Assembly: GCF_937936435.1 (NCBI RefSeq)
Contig: NZ_CALDDG010000038.1
Location: forward strand, 1 to 16,759
Length of the DNA stretch: 16,759 nucleotides
Source of the DNA: an uncultured Sulfuricurvum sp.
Lineage (GTDB): Bacteria; Campylobacterota; Campylobacteria; Campylobacterales; Sulfurimonadaceae
Direction: 5' to 3'
Shown: in pieces, positions 10,301 through 16,483 of the stretch
Numbering within the stretch: the stretch's first letter is position 1
Layout: the number at the start of each line of letters is the position of its first letter
Program-made: the position numbers and the translations under genes
The notes under the pieces: generated by a model
Told to the model about the DNA's origin: nothing
Seen by the model: the letters and a program-made list of their open reading frames with translations, nothing else
Databases searched by the model: none

Positions 10301-10449
10301 CAGTAGCAACCGTAGATAGAACCGGATGGGCAAAAGCGGGTGAAACGACAGCTGGAGCTTATACTGAATATAGTTATACTAAAGGTACGGATACGGTAAC
10401 GGTTAAAATCGATACCGACCATTTGACCAATAGTACTAATTTACATTAA
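1360..10449 (+). CDS. Giant LapA/RTX-type adhesin secreted by a type I system
   Basis: The 3029-residue protein is a repetitive, Thr/Ser/Asp-rich surface adhesin; I find no cysteine in it. Residues 1-75 (MGLATVTKVKGNVFVKD, later LQAGDVIESGQIVFG) match the N-terminal retention module of LapA-type proteins, which plugs the outer-membrane channel and keeps the adhesin on the cell. An acidic linker and a proline-rich stretch (about 187-210) follow. Then come Calx-beta-type domains (about 217-1138), including two near-copies at 326-433 and 578-685, and a T1SS-143/cadherin-like region (about 1138-1430). A long series of beta repeats carries a recurring DxDGSE motif (D at 1645, 1792, 1947, 2065, 2218, 2803, with looser copies at 2387 and 2664). 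One RTX-like GGAGTDTL lies near 2913, and the end (about 2895-3029) resembles the VC_A0849-class type I secretion signal. The ATG at 1360 is chosen because AAAAGGA (1348-1354) precedes it and the retention module begins there; an in-frame TTG at 1282 lies in the terminator-like repeat. GC falls in the body of the gene. Role in attachment or biofilm is inferred from family. Confidence 0.92.
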   Translation: MGLATVTKVKGNVFVKDIAGNITKLQAGDVIESGQIVFGADEGASYTVSFAESGKEQTFAGIAPQLFDVTMVPSLADVEEATIHPASANPFAQSIMSPEELAALVAENDDKGEEVSDETTAGQEAPKEGESTGDTFADRTGAQTDVNSDLRKAKFFGVSHDYKQEDVFHREDSDRLGSNAAQNQVTPPTVPPTPPAPTPPIAPTPEPTFIPLRGILNLSGDITVAEGGNAYYTLSVDTAPKTALLVTVSIGHITTEDGDLLPRTITVTIPAGSTSVTFPIENNIDAIYEGPENYNVSIVSTSGGGYNELNIGNSSVTTTIEDAQPIPTLTINDQVINEQEGTMTFTVTLSGMTESDVTFHYGTSDVTATDGADYSGVSGVGTISAGTLTTTITVPIHDDYIADNGETFDVILSSPSNNATISDGVGIGTILDDTVSDPYTNQGSTENDSTDTITIRLFALDENGNRVSANEVAEGLNPSYIAVAFDKNGVELKQSGTVDIKFTDGTATGNGTDYVSTTKTVNLGVAFTTTTIDDYLADNNEIFTVAIVDRTYSDAATYESIFIDTTAVTTTIIDNMFIPSLIIDDQTINEQEGTMTFTVTLSAFADGDVTFHYATSDASATDGADYSGVNGIGTITAGTLTTTITVPIHDDYIADNGETFNVILSNPSNNATISDAIGVGTILDDTGSPLIPDDGIEPDHEIVIIKLVALDDTGNPILDGNGNYTFANTVTEGNSGKYMALAFASGETIFSPSTKLSSQIGTVGISFYNDTASGAAVQSEMDGSQDYNNNLQSSVALGTVITTSTYNDVVNDNNEIFTVHIIQNSYLPITGGYENVAIDTAPVTTTIQDGADLGKVFVKLESVTPDVYEGDTARYKVTIVDINGNEVNIPSGKNITVNFSYGVDGIGATTDATSGTDYINTISTIIAGGTSSTIFDVATKDDYFAEGMEYYKVSISSIIDTNNAFESITSHTIANGAPSDIISAIGTITDNISSTQEPIVPSAPDGTTYDAEDSVYIKITDNVSTIEGGNLTHTITLVDKNGTPLIVPIGETVTVTVTYTSNNGVVDGDFTTIVKEIPITGGHSSATITNTTLDDFSAEGNESYTVTITGVSQSNGTYENVAIHPTINSATGTIIDGVTLGNPTDAYVDEDNFDITNPSTTIHDTQSLNISAPNGDNGYILSFESTPTFTSDDVGYTVLTSDGTAIEYVVSGNTTTAYAGSGRTASDKVFVITLNKNGIGGTDDNYTYTQFKNIDHPVAGDDNVVLTFGYKITDGTATSGVQNFNVTVSDSVPGSGNLSVETNEDTNTIIVISNESFSGGAITLYNGVDPSSSVVSGASISIYDSEKNDIVGSLKNNGDGTLTFIPLGDYSGTTGGFTYSVSDSDGDSATGTVEILVKPIADAPGITVHDVSTFEDAGNIQEGTNSVALGLTLPSLSTDQTDKNSVNGSAAGDHPERLGYIELKFTNGTNVTGAVLEKGDGTDLATITSDNQTVKIYITDAPSEYYYSGLDPVADGAIQLTQAEYEALRVIHAEDNDHDIKINISTTSYEVDDAGIPLSTTNTDLYETTTETMKVAITAQTDDISLTWNSTVDTYGNRGSYVGSAFAFDVFVEENLSAKVIDLQALLTQTSGYQNDVTPLGGDLDGSERRSYTISGIPEGTIINLGGTIAVADSSGTATVYFSTANNKLSDPSFTLTLPEQYGGVNSNGKITLNVYDQDVDTGVHDVVKTAEVTFTMNVTQQADPVTLQVAQAIGYEDAGRTNGNTANDGSAVIIDAPENGIPLMIKTTSADTDGSETFTVSIDGIPDGGSLYVYDKSSTSWKLVNETSSSSGNITITNNADSTWKVVIADYQNDYLTKFIPPHNSDTDYTFTVSATTVDGASTLPVTQDLQIQVDVKEVADIPINDTLATVNVDGHIFNATNTEDNTTLINLKDIFATPGLLGSYDADNSETLSIKVTNLASGFDIQGATFIGGSGTGRIWFIDITELNAGHVTLTTPQNYAGETNFDIRLVTTEGAGDSKTHEVKNVSLMITPAAEAGATINSADTQDEDTFKILNFGFSSPDTDGMNSGQETLQSFSIDMSTVPSGVILTGSTSGVLSGSGYVSLSVVNGVLETVTATLPEDSDANYSFNISYTYQDRAIDSDGNYYTNTITKTDQPYNVTVNAVTDDINLATTTTTTASNSVDGLGNVTVTDNGSFTKVLTVTGVDSDGRGSADTDGSEKFTRITVSGVPEGITVVGGTYAGDTGGGNYSGFWYVDIADQSLGGSGATYNLVFNVDGSFSVGQINTPFNITITAFNEDNNNNVEQSDSVSFDLTIANTITGPGPGIPAVITAFYQDIDNDGTHDHSYTVNTVTDTVVTDGNAYSGSILREDTPFQLSDVIHVETDGANSAFSITIRNVPIGVTIEGMTYNAGGDFYTISGNGNEQSIVDALSAITVTPISNQNTSAVDISGTDLAFDVELTTYATGGASHTALINFSGSVLPMTDDMTLSVVNDGTTSEDMDQSFSITLDNPSDGLNTEIIDGKVYIKVTENYTDIQGSDGLNGILKDGNGVAITATQIDPVGLPAGTYYVIDGATYNQTLNFIFTPAENRDGSVSIDFFVKNKEAESWSPYDTTEKISTQNLTFNVTAVTDGFILGSSVDRSGNEDTLTSLDIGLTNIDSSEKLTSVSLDKIPDGFLVFYGNNPDGSDKVMAQNLGTNGTMSMEMSYGVSGQVAANLWNIPLSGGVLPAYVWIQGPQNWSGTIEGITVQVLDQFGNSSFSTMNVVIDPVVDTLTLNTTQTFGNAGDDIELKINANVQDLDGSETVTLTLSGLGSDASFKANDIWIDEANISYSGDTYTITKIAASDINAITFVQSAMNADVSVTAKMVESDGSESATIIGSDFHVTIGAASPTSGNDTLLYSGSAIDGGAGTDTLIFKNIDSIDMSGINNISNIEKIDMSGNGNQTLSGLSLDQIFLMTDSSSAHTLTIDGNTGDTVATVDRTGWAKAGETTAGAYTEYSYTKGTDTVTVKIDTDHLTNSTNLH
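2335..2658 (+). repeat. Calx-beta domain, copy A of internal duplication
   Basis: Adhesin residues 326-433 start TLTINDQVINEQEGTMTFTV and end GTILDD, with DGADYSG and the acidic HDDYIADNGETF between. These acidic residues are typical calcium ligands in Calx-beta domains. Copy B lies exactly 756 bases downstream with the same length (324 bases). The 23-base stretch 2551-2573 is identical in both. Confidence 0.88.
3091..3414 (+). repeat. Calx-beta domain, copy B of internal duplication
   Basis: Adhesin residues 578-685 (SLIIDDQTINEQEGTMTFTV to GTILDD) repeat copy A at 2335-2658 with few amino-acid changes but many synonymous ones. Each copy is followed by a second, more divergent related domain (after A: ITIRLFALDENGN to VTTTIIDN; after B: IVIIKLVALDDTGN to VTTTIQD). 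The duplicated unit is therefore a two-domain block of about 252 residues. Confidence 0.88.
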
Positions 10450-10500
10450 TCTGAAACTACAGTTTCAGATACTTTAGGGCTCTAAGCCCAAAGTAGTTTT
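10449..10500 (+). terminator. Two tandem hairpins after the adhesin gene
   Basis: The first hairpin is a perfect dyad, ATCTGAAACT (10449-10458) against AGTTTCAGAT (10461-10470), beginning at the last base of the adhesin stop codon. The second is ACTTT-a-GGGCT (10471-10481), loop CTA, AGCCC-AAAGT (10485-10494), followed by AGTTTT. The second looks like a Rho-independent terminator for the + strand. It lies between convergent genes and may also help end the - strand chemoreceptor transcript, although no good T-run follows on that strand. Confidence 0.65.
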
Positions 10501-10519
10501 AGAGAAGAGACGAGAAATA

Positions 10520-11638
10520 TTATTTTTTCCCTTTTTGGCGTCTTTCACGCTCTTCTATCAGCATTGCACCCAAGACCGAGATCACTTCGCTGCTTGCGGC
10601 TTCCGCACGTTTAAAATAGGTCATGACGTTTTCCGATTCTTCCGTACAGGTATTGGTTTTGACACATTCGATCGCTGCTAGAATATTGTCATGCACCGTT
10701 TTATGAGGCGATTCGAGTTTCTGGAAGCTCGGCGTTTGTCCAAAAATCTCTTTCCCTTTGCCGCCGTCTGCCCATTTGCCCAAGCGGCAGTTATGATGAT
10801 CTACGAACTCGTCTTCGACTTTGAGGTTGAAGACGCTTTTGTATCCTTTGGCTTTGAACAAGAGATGATCGAGTTTGACCAGTACCATAAAGACGGAGTA
10901 GAGGACATTCGTCGAATCGCTATCGATTTTTTCGGTATGAGTTCCCAAATCGATGAGCGTTTGACGGAACTCTTCGAGCTTTTGGCTCGATACCGTGGAA
11001 ATCGACTCCATGGTTCCTGAGCGTTCATGAATCTCTTCTGCGTTTTGTCGGAGGCTTTGAACGCTCATCGCCACTTCGGCCGTCGCTTTTTGGGTTCTCT
11101 CTGCCAGTTTACGTACTTCGTCCGCCACCACGGCAAATCCTCTTCCGTGCTCGCCGGCCCGTGCTGCCTCGATAGCGGCATTGAGAGCGAGCAGGTTGGT
11201 TTGATCCGAGATATCTTTGATCAGGTTAATGACGGAAGAGATCGAGCCGACACTTTCGTTCAGATTGGAAACGGAATCGTAATTGTGGGTGATATTGGTA
11301 ACCAAATCCTGCTGGGTGGAGAGGAGTTCGTCGATATCGCTATTGATAGCATCGACATTCGAACGGTTGTTTTTGTTCAGCTTTTCGATATCTTCGAGCT
11401 GAGAAACGTTTGCGGAGAGATCGCTTTGTAAAATACTCAAATCTTTTTGACAGGCGTTGGTCAGATTATCGGTCAGATGTTGAACTAGATCGAACATCAA
11501 CGCATCGTTTTTAAATGTCTTGTTTTCTTGTTTCAGCCGCTGGTTCTCTTCCAGCAATGTATTTACCTTGCTTTCCAATTGTGCAATTTTTTCATTTAGC
11601 GGTGCTATTTCGACAGATTCCGTACGATTAAAAAACAT
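10520..11638 (-). CDS. Soluble methyl-accepting chemotaxis protein with CZB zinc-binding domain (TlpD-like)
   Basis: The 372-residue protein has no membrane segment and no periplasmic domain, so it should act in the cytoplasm. Residues about 12-45 are a Glu/Lys/Leu-rich likely coiled coil. The MCP signalling tip that contacts CheA/CheW is at 143-182 (DQTNLLALNAAIEAARAGEH, then GRGFAVVADEVRKLAERT). A complete chemoreceptor zinc-binding (CZB) motif follows: H258-x-x-F261, 22 residues, C284-R-L-G-K-W289, 22 residues, H312-x-x-x-H316, which fits the published consensus. The order (signalling domain, then C-terminal CZB, no transmembrane part) is that of Helicobacter TlpD, linked to oxidative, hypochlorite or energy-related sensing. 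The ligand here is unknown. The start ATG is preceded by AAAGGG about six bases upstream on the - strand. It converges on the adhesin gene and is separated from it by hairpins, so it is a separate transcript. Confidence 0.93.
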   Translation of the reverse strand: MFFNRTESVEIAPLNEKIAQLESKVNTLLEENQRLKQENKTFKNDALMFDLVQHLTDNLTNACQKDLSILQSDLSANVSQLEDIEKLNKNNRSNVDAINSDIDELLSTQQDLVTNITHNYDSVSNLNESVGSISSVINLIKDISDQTNLLALNAAIEAARAGEHGRGFAVVADEVRKLAERTQKATAEVAMSVQSLRQNAEEIHERSGTMESISTVSSQKLEEFRQTLIDLGTHTEKIDSDSTNVLYSVFMVLVKLDHLLFKAKGYKSVFNLKVEDEFVDHHNCRLGKWADGGKGKEIFGQTPSFQKLESPHKTVHDNILAAIECVKTNTCTEESENVMTYFKRAEAASSEVISVLGAMLIEERERRQKGKK

Positions 11639-11721
11639 TGATGCCCTTTATATGCAGTTTATGAAAATATGAGCTTTAAGATACGCGTAGGCATTATCTG
11701 CTAATTTTTACGGCGGTTCCA

Positions 11722-11739
11722 TATCTTTCCCGAAAGATA
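11722..11739. repeat. Inverted repeat, possible operator
   Basis: TATCTTTC-CC-GAAAGATA is a perfect 18-base dyad in the divergent intergenic region. It lies just upstream of a TATACT hexamer on the + strand (11753-11758). It could be an operator for nifJ or the chemoreceptor, or a weak terminator because of the T-run after it. No partner regulator is visible. Confidence 0.45.
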
Positions 11740-11870
11740 CATAGTTTTTCCTTATACTATGCTTTCTGAAGGTGAAATTGGAATTATAAGTATTGCTGAA
11801 GTAACTATGAAAAATATATAATAATATTTTAGAATAATTACTGTTTGTATCCATATATTTTTGAATTTGC

Positions 11871-11878
11871 TATACAAT
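11871..11878 (+). promoter_or_regulatory. Candidate -10 element for nifJ
   Basis: TATACAAT preceded by TTTGC lies about 40 bases upstream of the nifJ start, giving a leader of roughly 35 bases. No good -35 is seen, which is normal for Campylobacterota housekeeping promoters. AT-rich sequence lies upstream. Confidence 0.45.
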
Positions 11879-11919
11879 AAGAAACTCAGCACACCGAAAA
11901 GCCAAAAGGAAGTATCGTT

Positions 11920-14900
11920 ATGAATACATCTGCCACGATTACCGTCGATGCAAATGAAGCCGTCGCCCTTGTAGCCCATAAAATCAATGAAGTGATTGCT
12001 ATCTACCCGATCACCCCATCCTCGCCGATGGGTGAGTTCAGCGACCTGTACAGTTCGAAAGGGGAGAAAAACATTTTCGGAACCGTTCCGACGGTTTATG
12101 AGATGCAGAGTGAGGGGGGCGCCAGCGGTGCCGTTCACGGCGCACTTCAAAGCGGTGCATTGACGACGACGTTTACCGCATCGCAGGGATTGCTGCTGAT
12201 GATTCCGAACATGTATAAGATCGCGGGAGAACTCACTCCGACGGTCTTTCATGTCGCGGCCCGTTCTCTGGCGGCACAGGGGCTCTCCATCTTTGGAGAC
12301 CATCAAGACGTCATGGCGACGCGCCAATGCGGCTTTGCCCTTTTGTGTTCGAATTCGGTTCAGGAAGCGCACGATTTTGCGTTGATTTCACAGGCGGCTT
12401 CGCTCAACGCCCGTATCCCGTTTCTCCATTTTTTCGACGGTTTCCGGACATCGCATGAAGTAAGCCGGATCGAGAAACTAAGCGACGACGTTCTTAGGGC
12501 GATGATCGATACCGATCTCGTAGCGGCCCACCGCCGTCGTGCCCTTAATCCCGACCGTCCGGTACTGCGCGGGACGTCTCAAAATCCCGACGTCTATTTT
12601 CAGGGGCGCGAGAGTGTCAATCGCTACTATCAGGCAGTCGGAAAAATTCTTCAGCAGCAAATGGATAAATTTGCAGCTTTGACAGGTCGGCAGTACCGTT
12701 TGTTCGATTACGTAGGCGCGGCGGATGCAGAGCGTGTCATCGTGTTGATGGGTTCCGGTGCCGAAGCGGCGGAAGAGAGCGTTTTGGCGTTAGGTGACGC
12801 GGGCGAAAAAGTCGGAGTCGTAAAGGTACGACTGGCACTTCCGTTCGAGCCGGAAGCTTTTATCGCGGCTCTTCCAAAAGCGGTTCGTTCCATCGCGGTG
12901 TTGGATCGTACCAAAGAGGCGGGAAGCCTCGCGGAACCGCTCTATCATGACGTTCTGACGGCACTGTTTGAAAATCGCGAATCGATGGGGTTTACGATGC
13001 CGTGCATTATCGGCGGCCGCTACGGTCTCTCCTCCAAAGAGTTTACCCCCGCTATGATTTTTGCCATTTTCGACGAGCTGAAAAAAGACTCTCCCAAAAA
13101 CCATTTCACGGTCGGTATCGATGATGACGTGACATTTACGTCGCTTGAGTACGATCATACGTTCATTCTCGAAAATGCCGATCAGTTTCAGGCACTCTTT
13201 TACGGTTTGGGTTCGGACGGAACCGTCGGGGCAAACAAAAATACGATCAAAATCATCGGAAGCGAGACCGATTATTATGCGCAAGGCTATTTTGTCTACG
13301 ACTCCAAAAAATCGGGCTCGATGACGACGTCGCATCTGCGCTTCGGGAAAAAGCCGATTCGTTCGACCTATCTGATCCAAAAAGCCGATTTCATCGGAAT
13401 CCATCAGGATGTTTTTTTAGAGAAACTCGATCTTCTCTCGATCGCCAAACCCGGTGCGGTCGTCTTGCTTAACACCTCGTATCCCCAAGAAGAGCTGTGG
13501 AGCCGACTTCCCCGTGTGACGCAGGAGCAGATCGTATCCAAAAAACTGCGTCTTTATGCGATCGATGCTTACCGTGTCGCGGCGGAAAATCATATGGGAC
13601 GCCGGATCAATACGGTGATGCAGACCTGCTTTTTCGCCATTAGCGGGATTTTGCCTCAGGAACAGGCGATTGAGAAGATTAAGGCCTCGATCCAAAAGAC
13701 CTACGGTGCGAAGGGGGAACAGATCGTACGTATGAATTTCGATGCGGTCGATGCGACGCTGAAACATCTTTATGCGGTGAACATTCCCGAATCGGCCGAA
13801 AGTTCGGTGGAACTGGCTCCGGTATTAAAAGGGGAATATACCCCTTTTATCGCAAATGTCATCGGTAAAATCACCGCGTACAAAGGCGATGAAATCAAGG
13901 TTTCTCAAATGCCGGAGGACGGCACCTGGCCGACGGGAACGACCCAATACGAAAAACGCAATATCGCTCAGGAAGTTCCTCTGTGGGATCCCGATACCTG
14001 TATCCAGTGCAACAAATGCGTCAGTGCCTGTCCCCATTCGGTGATCCGCTCGACGATTTTTGACGTATCGTTGCTCGCGAGTGCGCCGGAAGGTTTTCTG
14101 GCGAAAGAGGCGAAAGGGAAAAATTTCGGCGATCACGAGCGTTTTAACATCTCCATAGCCGTCGAAGATTGCACGGGATGTGCTTTGTGCGTCGAAGTGT
14201 GCCCGGCGAAAAACAAATCCCAGACCAACCTCAAAGCGATCAACATGGTGCCGCAGCGTCCGCTGCGCGAAGCGGGAATCCGGCAATGGGATTTCTTCCT
14301 CTCGCTGCCGACGATGGATCGCTCACGGCTGGAACATGACAATCTCAAAGAATCGCAGTTTCTGGAGCCTCTGTTCGAGTTCAGCGGCGCGTGTCCGGGA
14401 TGCGGAGAAACCCCGTATATCAAACTCGCTTCCCAGCTGTTCGGCGACCGCATGGTCATCGCCAATGCGACCGGATGCAGTTCGATCTACGGAGGAAATC
14501 TGCCGACAACGCCTTGGAAGAAAAACAGCGAAGGACGGGGGCCGGCATGGTCGAACTCGCTTTTTGAGGATAACGCCGAATTCGGCTTGGGCTTTCGTTT
14601 GGCGATTGACAATCATACCGAACATGCCAAAACGCTCCTTAGAGAGTTGATCGACACTCCGCTGGCTTCTGCTATCCTGAATGCGCCGCAAGAGAACGAA
14701 ATGCAGATCAACGATCAGCGTCGCCGGGTCAAAGAGCTCGAAGCACTGTTGGAGCAAAGAGACGACGAACCGGCACGCAGACTGCTGGAACTGAGCGAAT
14801 ATCTGGTGAAAAAATCGGTTTGGATCATCGGAGGGGACGGCTGGGCATACGATATCGGCTACGGAGGTCTCGATCATGTCCTCGCGAGCGGTAAAAACGT

Positions 14901-15480
14901 CAATATTCTGGTACTCGATACGCAGGTCTATTCGAATACGGGCGGCCAGCAGTCCAAGGCGACCTTCACCGGAGCGGTGGCGAAATTTGCCGCGGGGGGC
15001 AAACCGGGATTGCCGAAAGACCTCGCCGCTATGGCGATCAACTACGGTAATGTGTATGTCGCGAAAGTCTCTATGGGGGCGAACGATCAGGCGACGCTCA
15101 AAGCGTTTATCGAAGCCGAACGCCATGAGGGGCCGTCCATCATTATCGCCTATGCCCACTGCGTCGCCCACGGGTACGATCTGAAATACGGTTTCGATCA
15201 GCAAAAACGGGCGGTCGACAGCGGATTATGGCCGATTTTCCGTTTTAATCCCGACAAAATAGCACAAGGGGAAAACCCGTTGCATCTGGACTATAAAGGG
15301 CCGAAGATCGATGTCAAAGATTTTATGTACCGAGAGACACGGTTTAAAATGGTCGAAAAAATGAATGCCCTCTCGGCAGCCGATTTTCTCGCTACGGCGG
15401 CAGAATCGGCACAGGCACTCTATAAACGCTACAGCGATTTGCACCAGCATTTCGAACCTGCGACACACGAGGAGGTGTGA
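11920..15480 (+). CDS. nifJ: Pyruvate:ferredoxin (flavodoxin) oxidoreductase, single-chain
   Basis: The 1186-residue enzyme interconverts pyruvate + CoA and acetyl-CoA + CO2 with a low-potential ferredoxin or flavodoxin in the cytoplasm. Domain I carries YPITPSSPMGE with T32, E65 and R115 at positions corresponding to the pyruvate/TPP residues of the Desulfovibrio africanus enzyme. The ferredoxin-like domain has two [4Fe-4S] motifs: C694, C697, C700, C704 and C751, C754, C757, C761. The proximal cluster ligands are C825, C828, C853 and C1081. The TPP-binding region is at about 972-1009 (GDGWAYDIGYGG and later YSNTGGQ). All expected key residues are present, and the long C-terminal extension of the D. 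africanus protein is absent. ATG 11920 follows AAAAGGA (11904-11910). Many Campylobacterota instead use a four-subunit POR; whether this one also exists here cannot be seen. It may run in either direction: pyruvate oxidation or, in CO2-fixing relatives with a reverse TCA cycle, synthesis. The next gene starts one base after the stop. Confidence 0.97.
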   Translation: MNTSATITVDANEAVALVAHKINEVIAIYPITPSSPMGEFSDLYSSKGEKNIFGTVPTVYEMQSEGGASGAVHGALQSGALTTTFTASQGLLLMIPNMYKIAGELTPTVFHVAARSLAAQGLSIFGDHQDVMATRQCGFALLCSNSVQEAHDFALISQAASLNARIPFLHFFDGFRTSHEVSRIEKLSDDVLRAMIDTDLVAAHRRRALNPDRPVLRGTSQNPDVYFQGRESVNRYYQAVGKILQQQMDKFAALTGRQYRLFDYVGAADAERVIVLMGSGAEAAEESVLALGDAGEKVGVVKVRLALPFEPEAFIAALPKAVRSIAVLDRTKEAGSLAEPLYHDVLTALFENRESMGFTMPCIIGGRYGLSSKEFTPAMIFAIFDELKKDSPKNHFTVGIDDDVTFTSLEYDHTFILENADQFQALFYGLGSDGTVGANKNTIKIIGSETDYYAQGYFVYDSKKSGSMTTSHLRFGKKPIRSTYLIQKADFIGIHQDVFLEKLDLLSIAKPGAVVLLNTSYPQEELWSRLPRVTQEQIVSKKLRLYAIDAYRVAAENHMGRRINTVMQTCFFAISGILPQEQAIEKIKASIQKTYGAKGEQIVRMNFDAVDATLKHLYAVNIPESAESSVELAPVLKGEYTPFIANVIGKITAYKGDEIKVSQMPEDGTWPTGTTQYEKRNIAQEVPLWDPDTCIQCNKCVSACPHSVIRSTIFDVSLLASAPEGFLAKEAKGKNFGDHERFNISIAVEDCTGCALCVEVCPAKNKSQTNLKAINMVPQRPLREAGIRQWDFFLSLPTMDRSRLEHDNLKESQFLEPLFEFSGACPGCGETPYIKLASQLFGDRMVIANATGCSSIYGGNLPTTPWKKNSEGRGPAWSNSLFEDNAEFGLGFRLAIDNHTEHAKTLLRELIDTPLASAILNAPQENEMQINDQRRRVKELEALLEQRDDEPARRLLELSEYLVKKSVWIIGGDGWAYDIGYGGLDHVLASGKNVNILVLDTQVYSNTGGQQSKATFTGAVAKFAAGGKPGLPKDLAAMAINYGNVYVAKVSMGANDQATLKAFIEAERHEGPSIIIAYAHCVAHGYDLKYGFDQQKRAVDSGLWPIFRFNPDKIAQGENPLHLDYKGPKIDVKDFMYRETRFKMVEKMNALSAADFLATAAESAQALYKRYSDLHQHFEPATHEEV

Positions 15481-15481
15481 T

Positions 15482-16477
15482 ATGGATCTCTCTACGACCC
15501 TTTTGGGAATGAAACTTAAAAATCCGCTCATTGCCAGCGCGTCGCCGCTGACGGGTTCGCTGGACAGTATCCGCCGTCTCGAAGACAACGGCATCGCCGC
15601 CGTGGTCATGCACTCGCTTTTCGAAGAGGAGATTAATCACGAAATCGCCCGTATCGACCATTTTCTCCATATCCACAGCGATTCGAACGCCGAAGCGACG
15701 ACCTATCTTCCCGATGACGTCGCATTTGATAATCTCCACGGCGATCATTATCTCGAGGAATTACGGCGTATCAAGGAATCGGTATCGATTCCCCTCATCG
15801 CCAGTCTCAACGGCGTATCGGCGGGAGGATGGGTCTCTTATGCGTCGAAACTTGAACAAGCGGGAGCCGATGCGCTGGAACTGAACATCACCTATATCCC
15901 GACTTCGGTTGATATGGACGGTGCTCAGGTCGAGCAAATGTATGTCGATACCGTTGCGATGGTAAAAGAGAATATCTCGATTCCCCTGAACGTCAAGATG
16001 AACGCCTATTTCTCTTCCCCGGCCAATATGGCAAAACGCCTGGTGGAAGCGGGAGCGGACGGTTTAGGCATTTTTGATAATCCGATACGGGTCGATATCG
16101 ATCTGGAACTGCTGAGCCCTCAGCGCAAAGCCAATATCACGAGCTCATCCAATCTCAGCGAAACGCTGCGCTGGTGTGCGATTTTGTACAAACAGGTAGC
16201 GTGTTCTTTATACGCCAATACGGGGGTACACACCGGCGAAGATGTCCTCAAAGCGATCATGAGCGGTGCAGACGCTGCGGCATTGGCATCGGTTTTATTG
16301 CAACACGGCGAGTCGGAAGTCCGACATATCCTGCACGATATTCAAGCATGGATGGAAAAGTATGAATATGAATCGATCACTCAGATGAAAGGGAGTATTT
16401 CGCTGCTGCACACCGATAACGCTTCCGCCTATGAGCGTAACTCCTATATGTACGCATTACAGCATTATCGACGGTAG
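15482..16477 (+). CDS. Dihydroorotate dehydrogenase-like FMN flavoprotein lacking the class 1 catalytic cysteine
   Basis: The 331-residue protein is a TIM-barrel of the PyrD class 1 type: KNPLIASASPLTGS (13-26), an invariant-type Asn/Lys core (SLNGVSAGGW 108-117, K172 in VKMN), and an FMN-phosphate loop NTGVHTGEDVLKAIMSGADA (246-265). True class 1 enzymes carry NxSCPN with a catalytic Cys; here the segment reads ELNITYIPT (133-141), so Tyr138 occupies the Cys position. It is therefore probably not an ordinary pyrimidine-pathway PyrD, and databases tend to call such proteins DHODH-like. ATG 15482 is chosen because GAGGAGGTG (15470-15478) precedes it; an in-frame upstream start near 15365 would overlap nifJ by over 100 bases. 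The start lies one base after the nifJ stop, so translation is likely coupled. A partner role with NifJ in electron transfer is a guess. Confidence 0.85.
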   Translation: MDLSTTLLGMKLKNPLIASASPLTGSLDSIRRLEDNGIAAVVMHSLFEEEINHEIARIDHFLHIHSDSNAEATTYLPDDVAFDNLHGDHYLEELRRIKESVSIPLIASLNGVSAGGWVSYASKLEQAGADALELNITYIPTSVDMDGAQVEQMYVDTVAMVKENISIPLNVKMNAYFSSPANMAKRLVEAGADGLGIFDNPIRVDIDLELLSPQRKANITSSSNLSETLRWCAILYKQVACSLYANTGVHTGEDVLKAIMSGADAAALASVLLQHGESEVRHILHDIQAWMEKYEYESITQMKGSISLLHTDNASAYERNSYMYALQHYRR

Positions 16478-16483
16478 GGGAGA

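Larger units (their letters stand above)
11639..11919. promoter_or_regulatory. Divergent intergenic region between chemoreceptor and nifJ
   Basis: This AT-rich 281-base region must hold the promoters for both divergent genes. It contains a perfect 8-bp dyad, TATCTTTC (11722-11729) and GAAAGATA (11732-11739), followed by ATAG and five T. TATACT (11753-11758) is a possible -10, and TATACAAT (11871-11878) is a better-placed -10 for nifJ, about 40 bases before its ATG. A ribosome binding site AAAAGGA (11904-11910) precedes the ATG. I see no convincing gene or riboswitch here. Confidence 0.5.

Noticed and set aside
10449..10500. Tandem hairpins considered as a small RNA or attachment site
   Set aside because: Position directly after a stop codon between convergent genes is explained by termination; no promoter or integrase is seen.
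14323..15204. Long antisense open frame within nifJ (and similar ones at 12790-13404 and 11752-12372)
   Set aside because: These are shadows of GC-rich nifJ codons; the translations are Arg/His-rich with no recognisable domain.
15365..15481. Longer start for the DHODH-like gene
   Set aside because: It would overlap nifJ by 116 bases; the family start MDLSTTLLGMKLKNP and the strong ribosome site support 15482.
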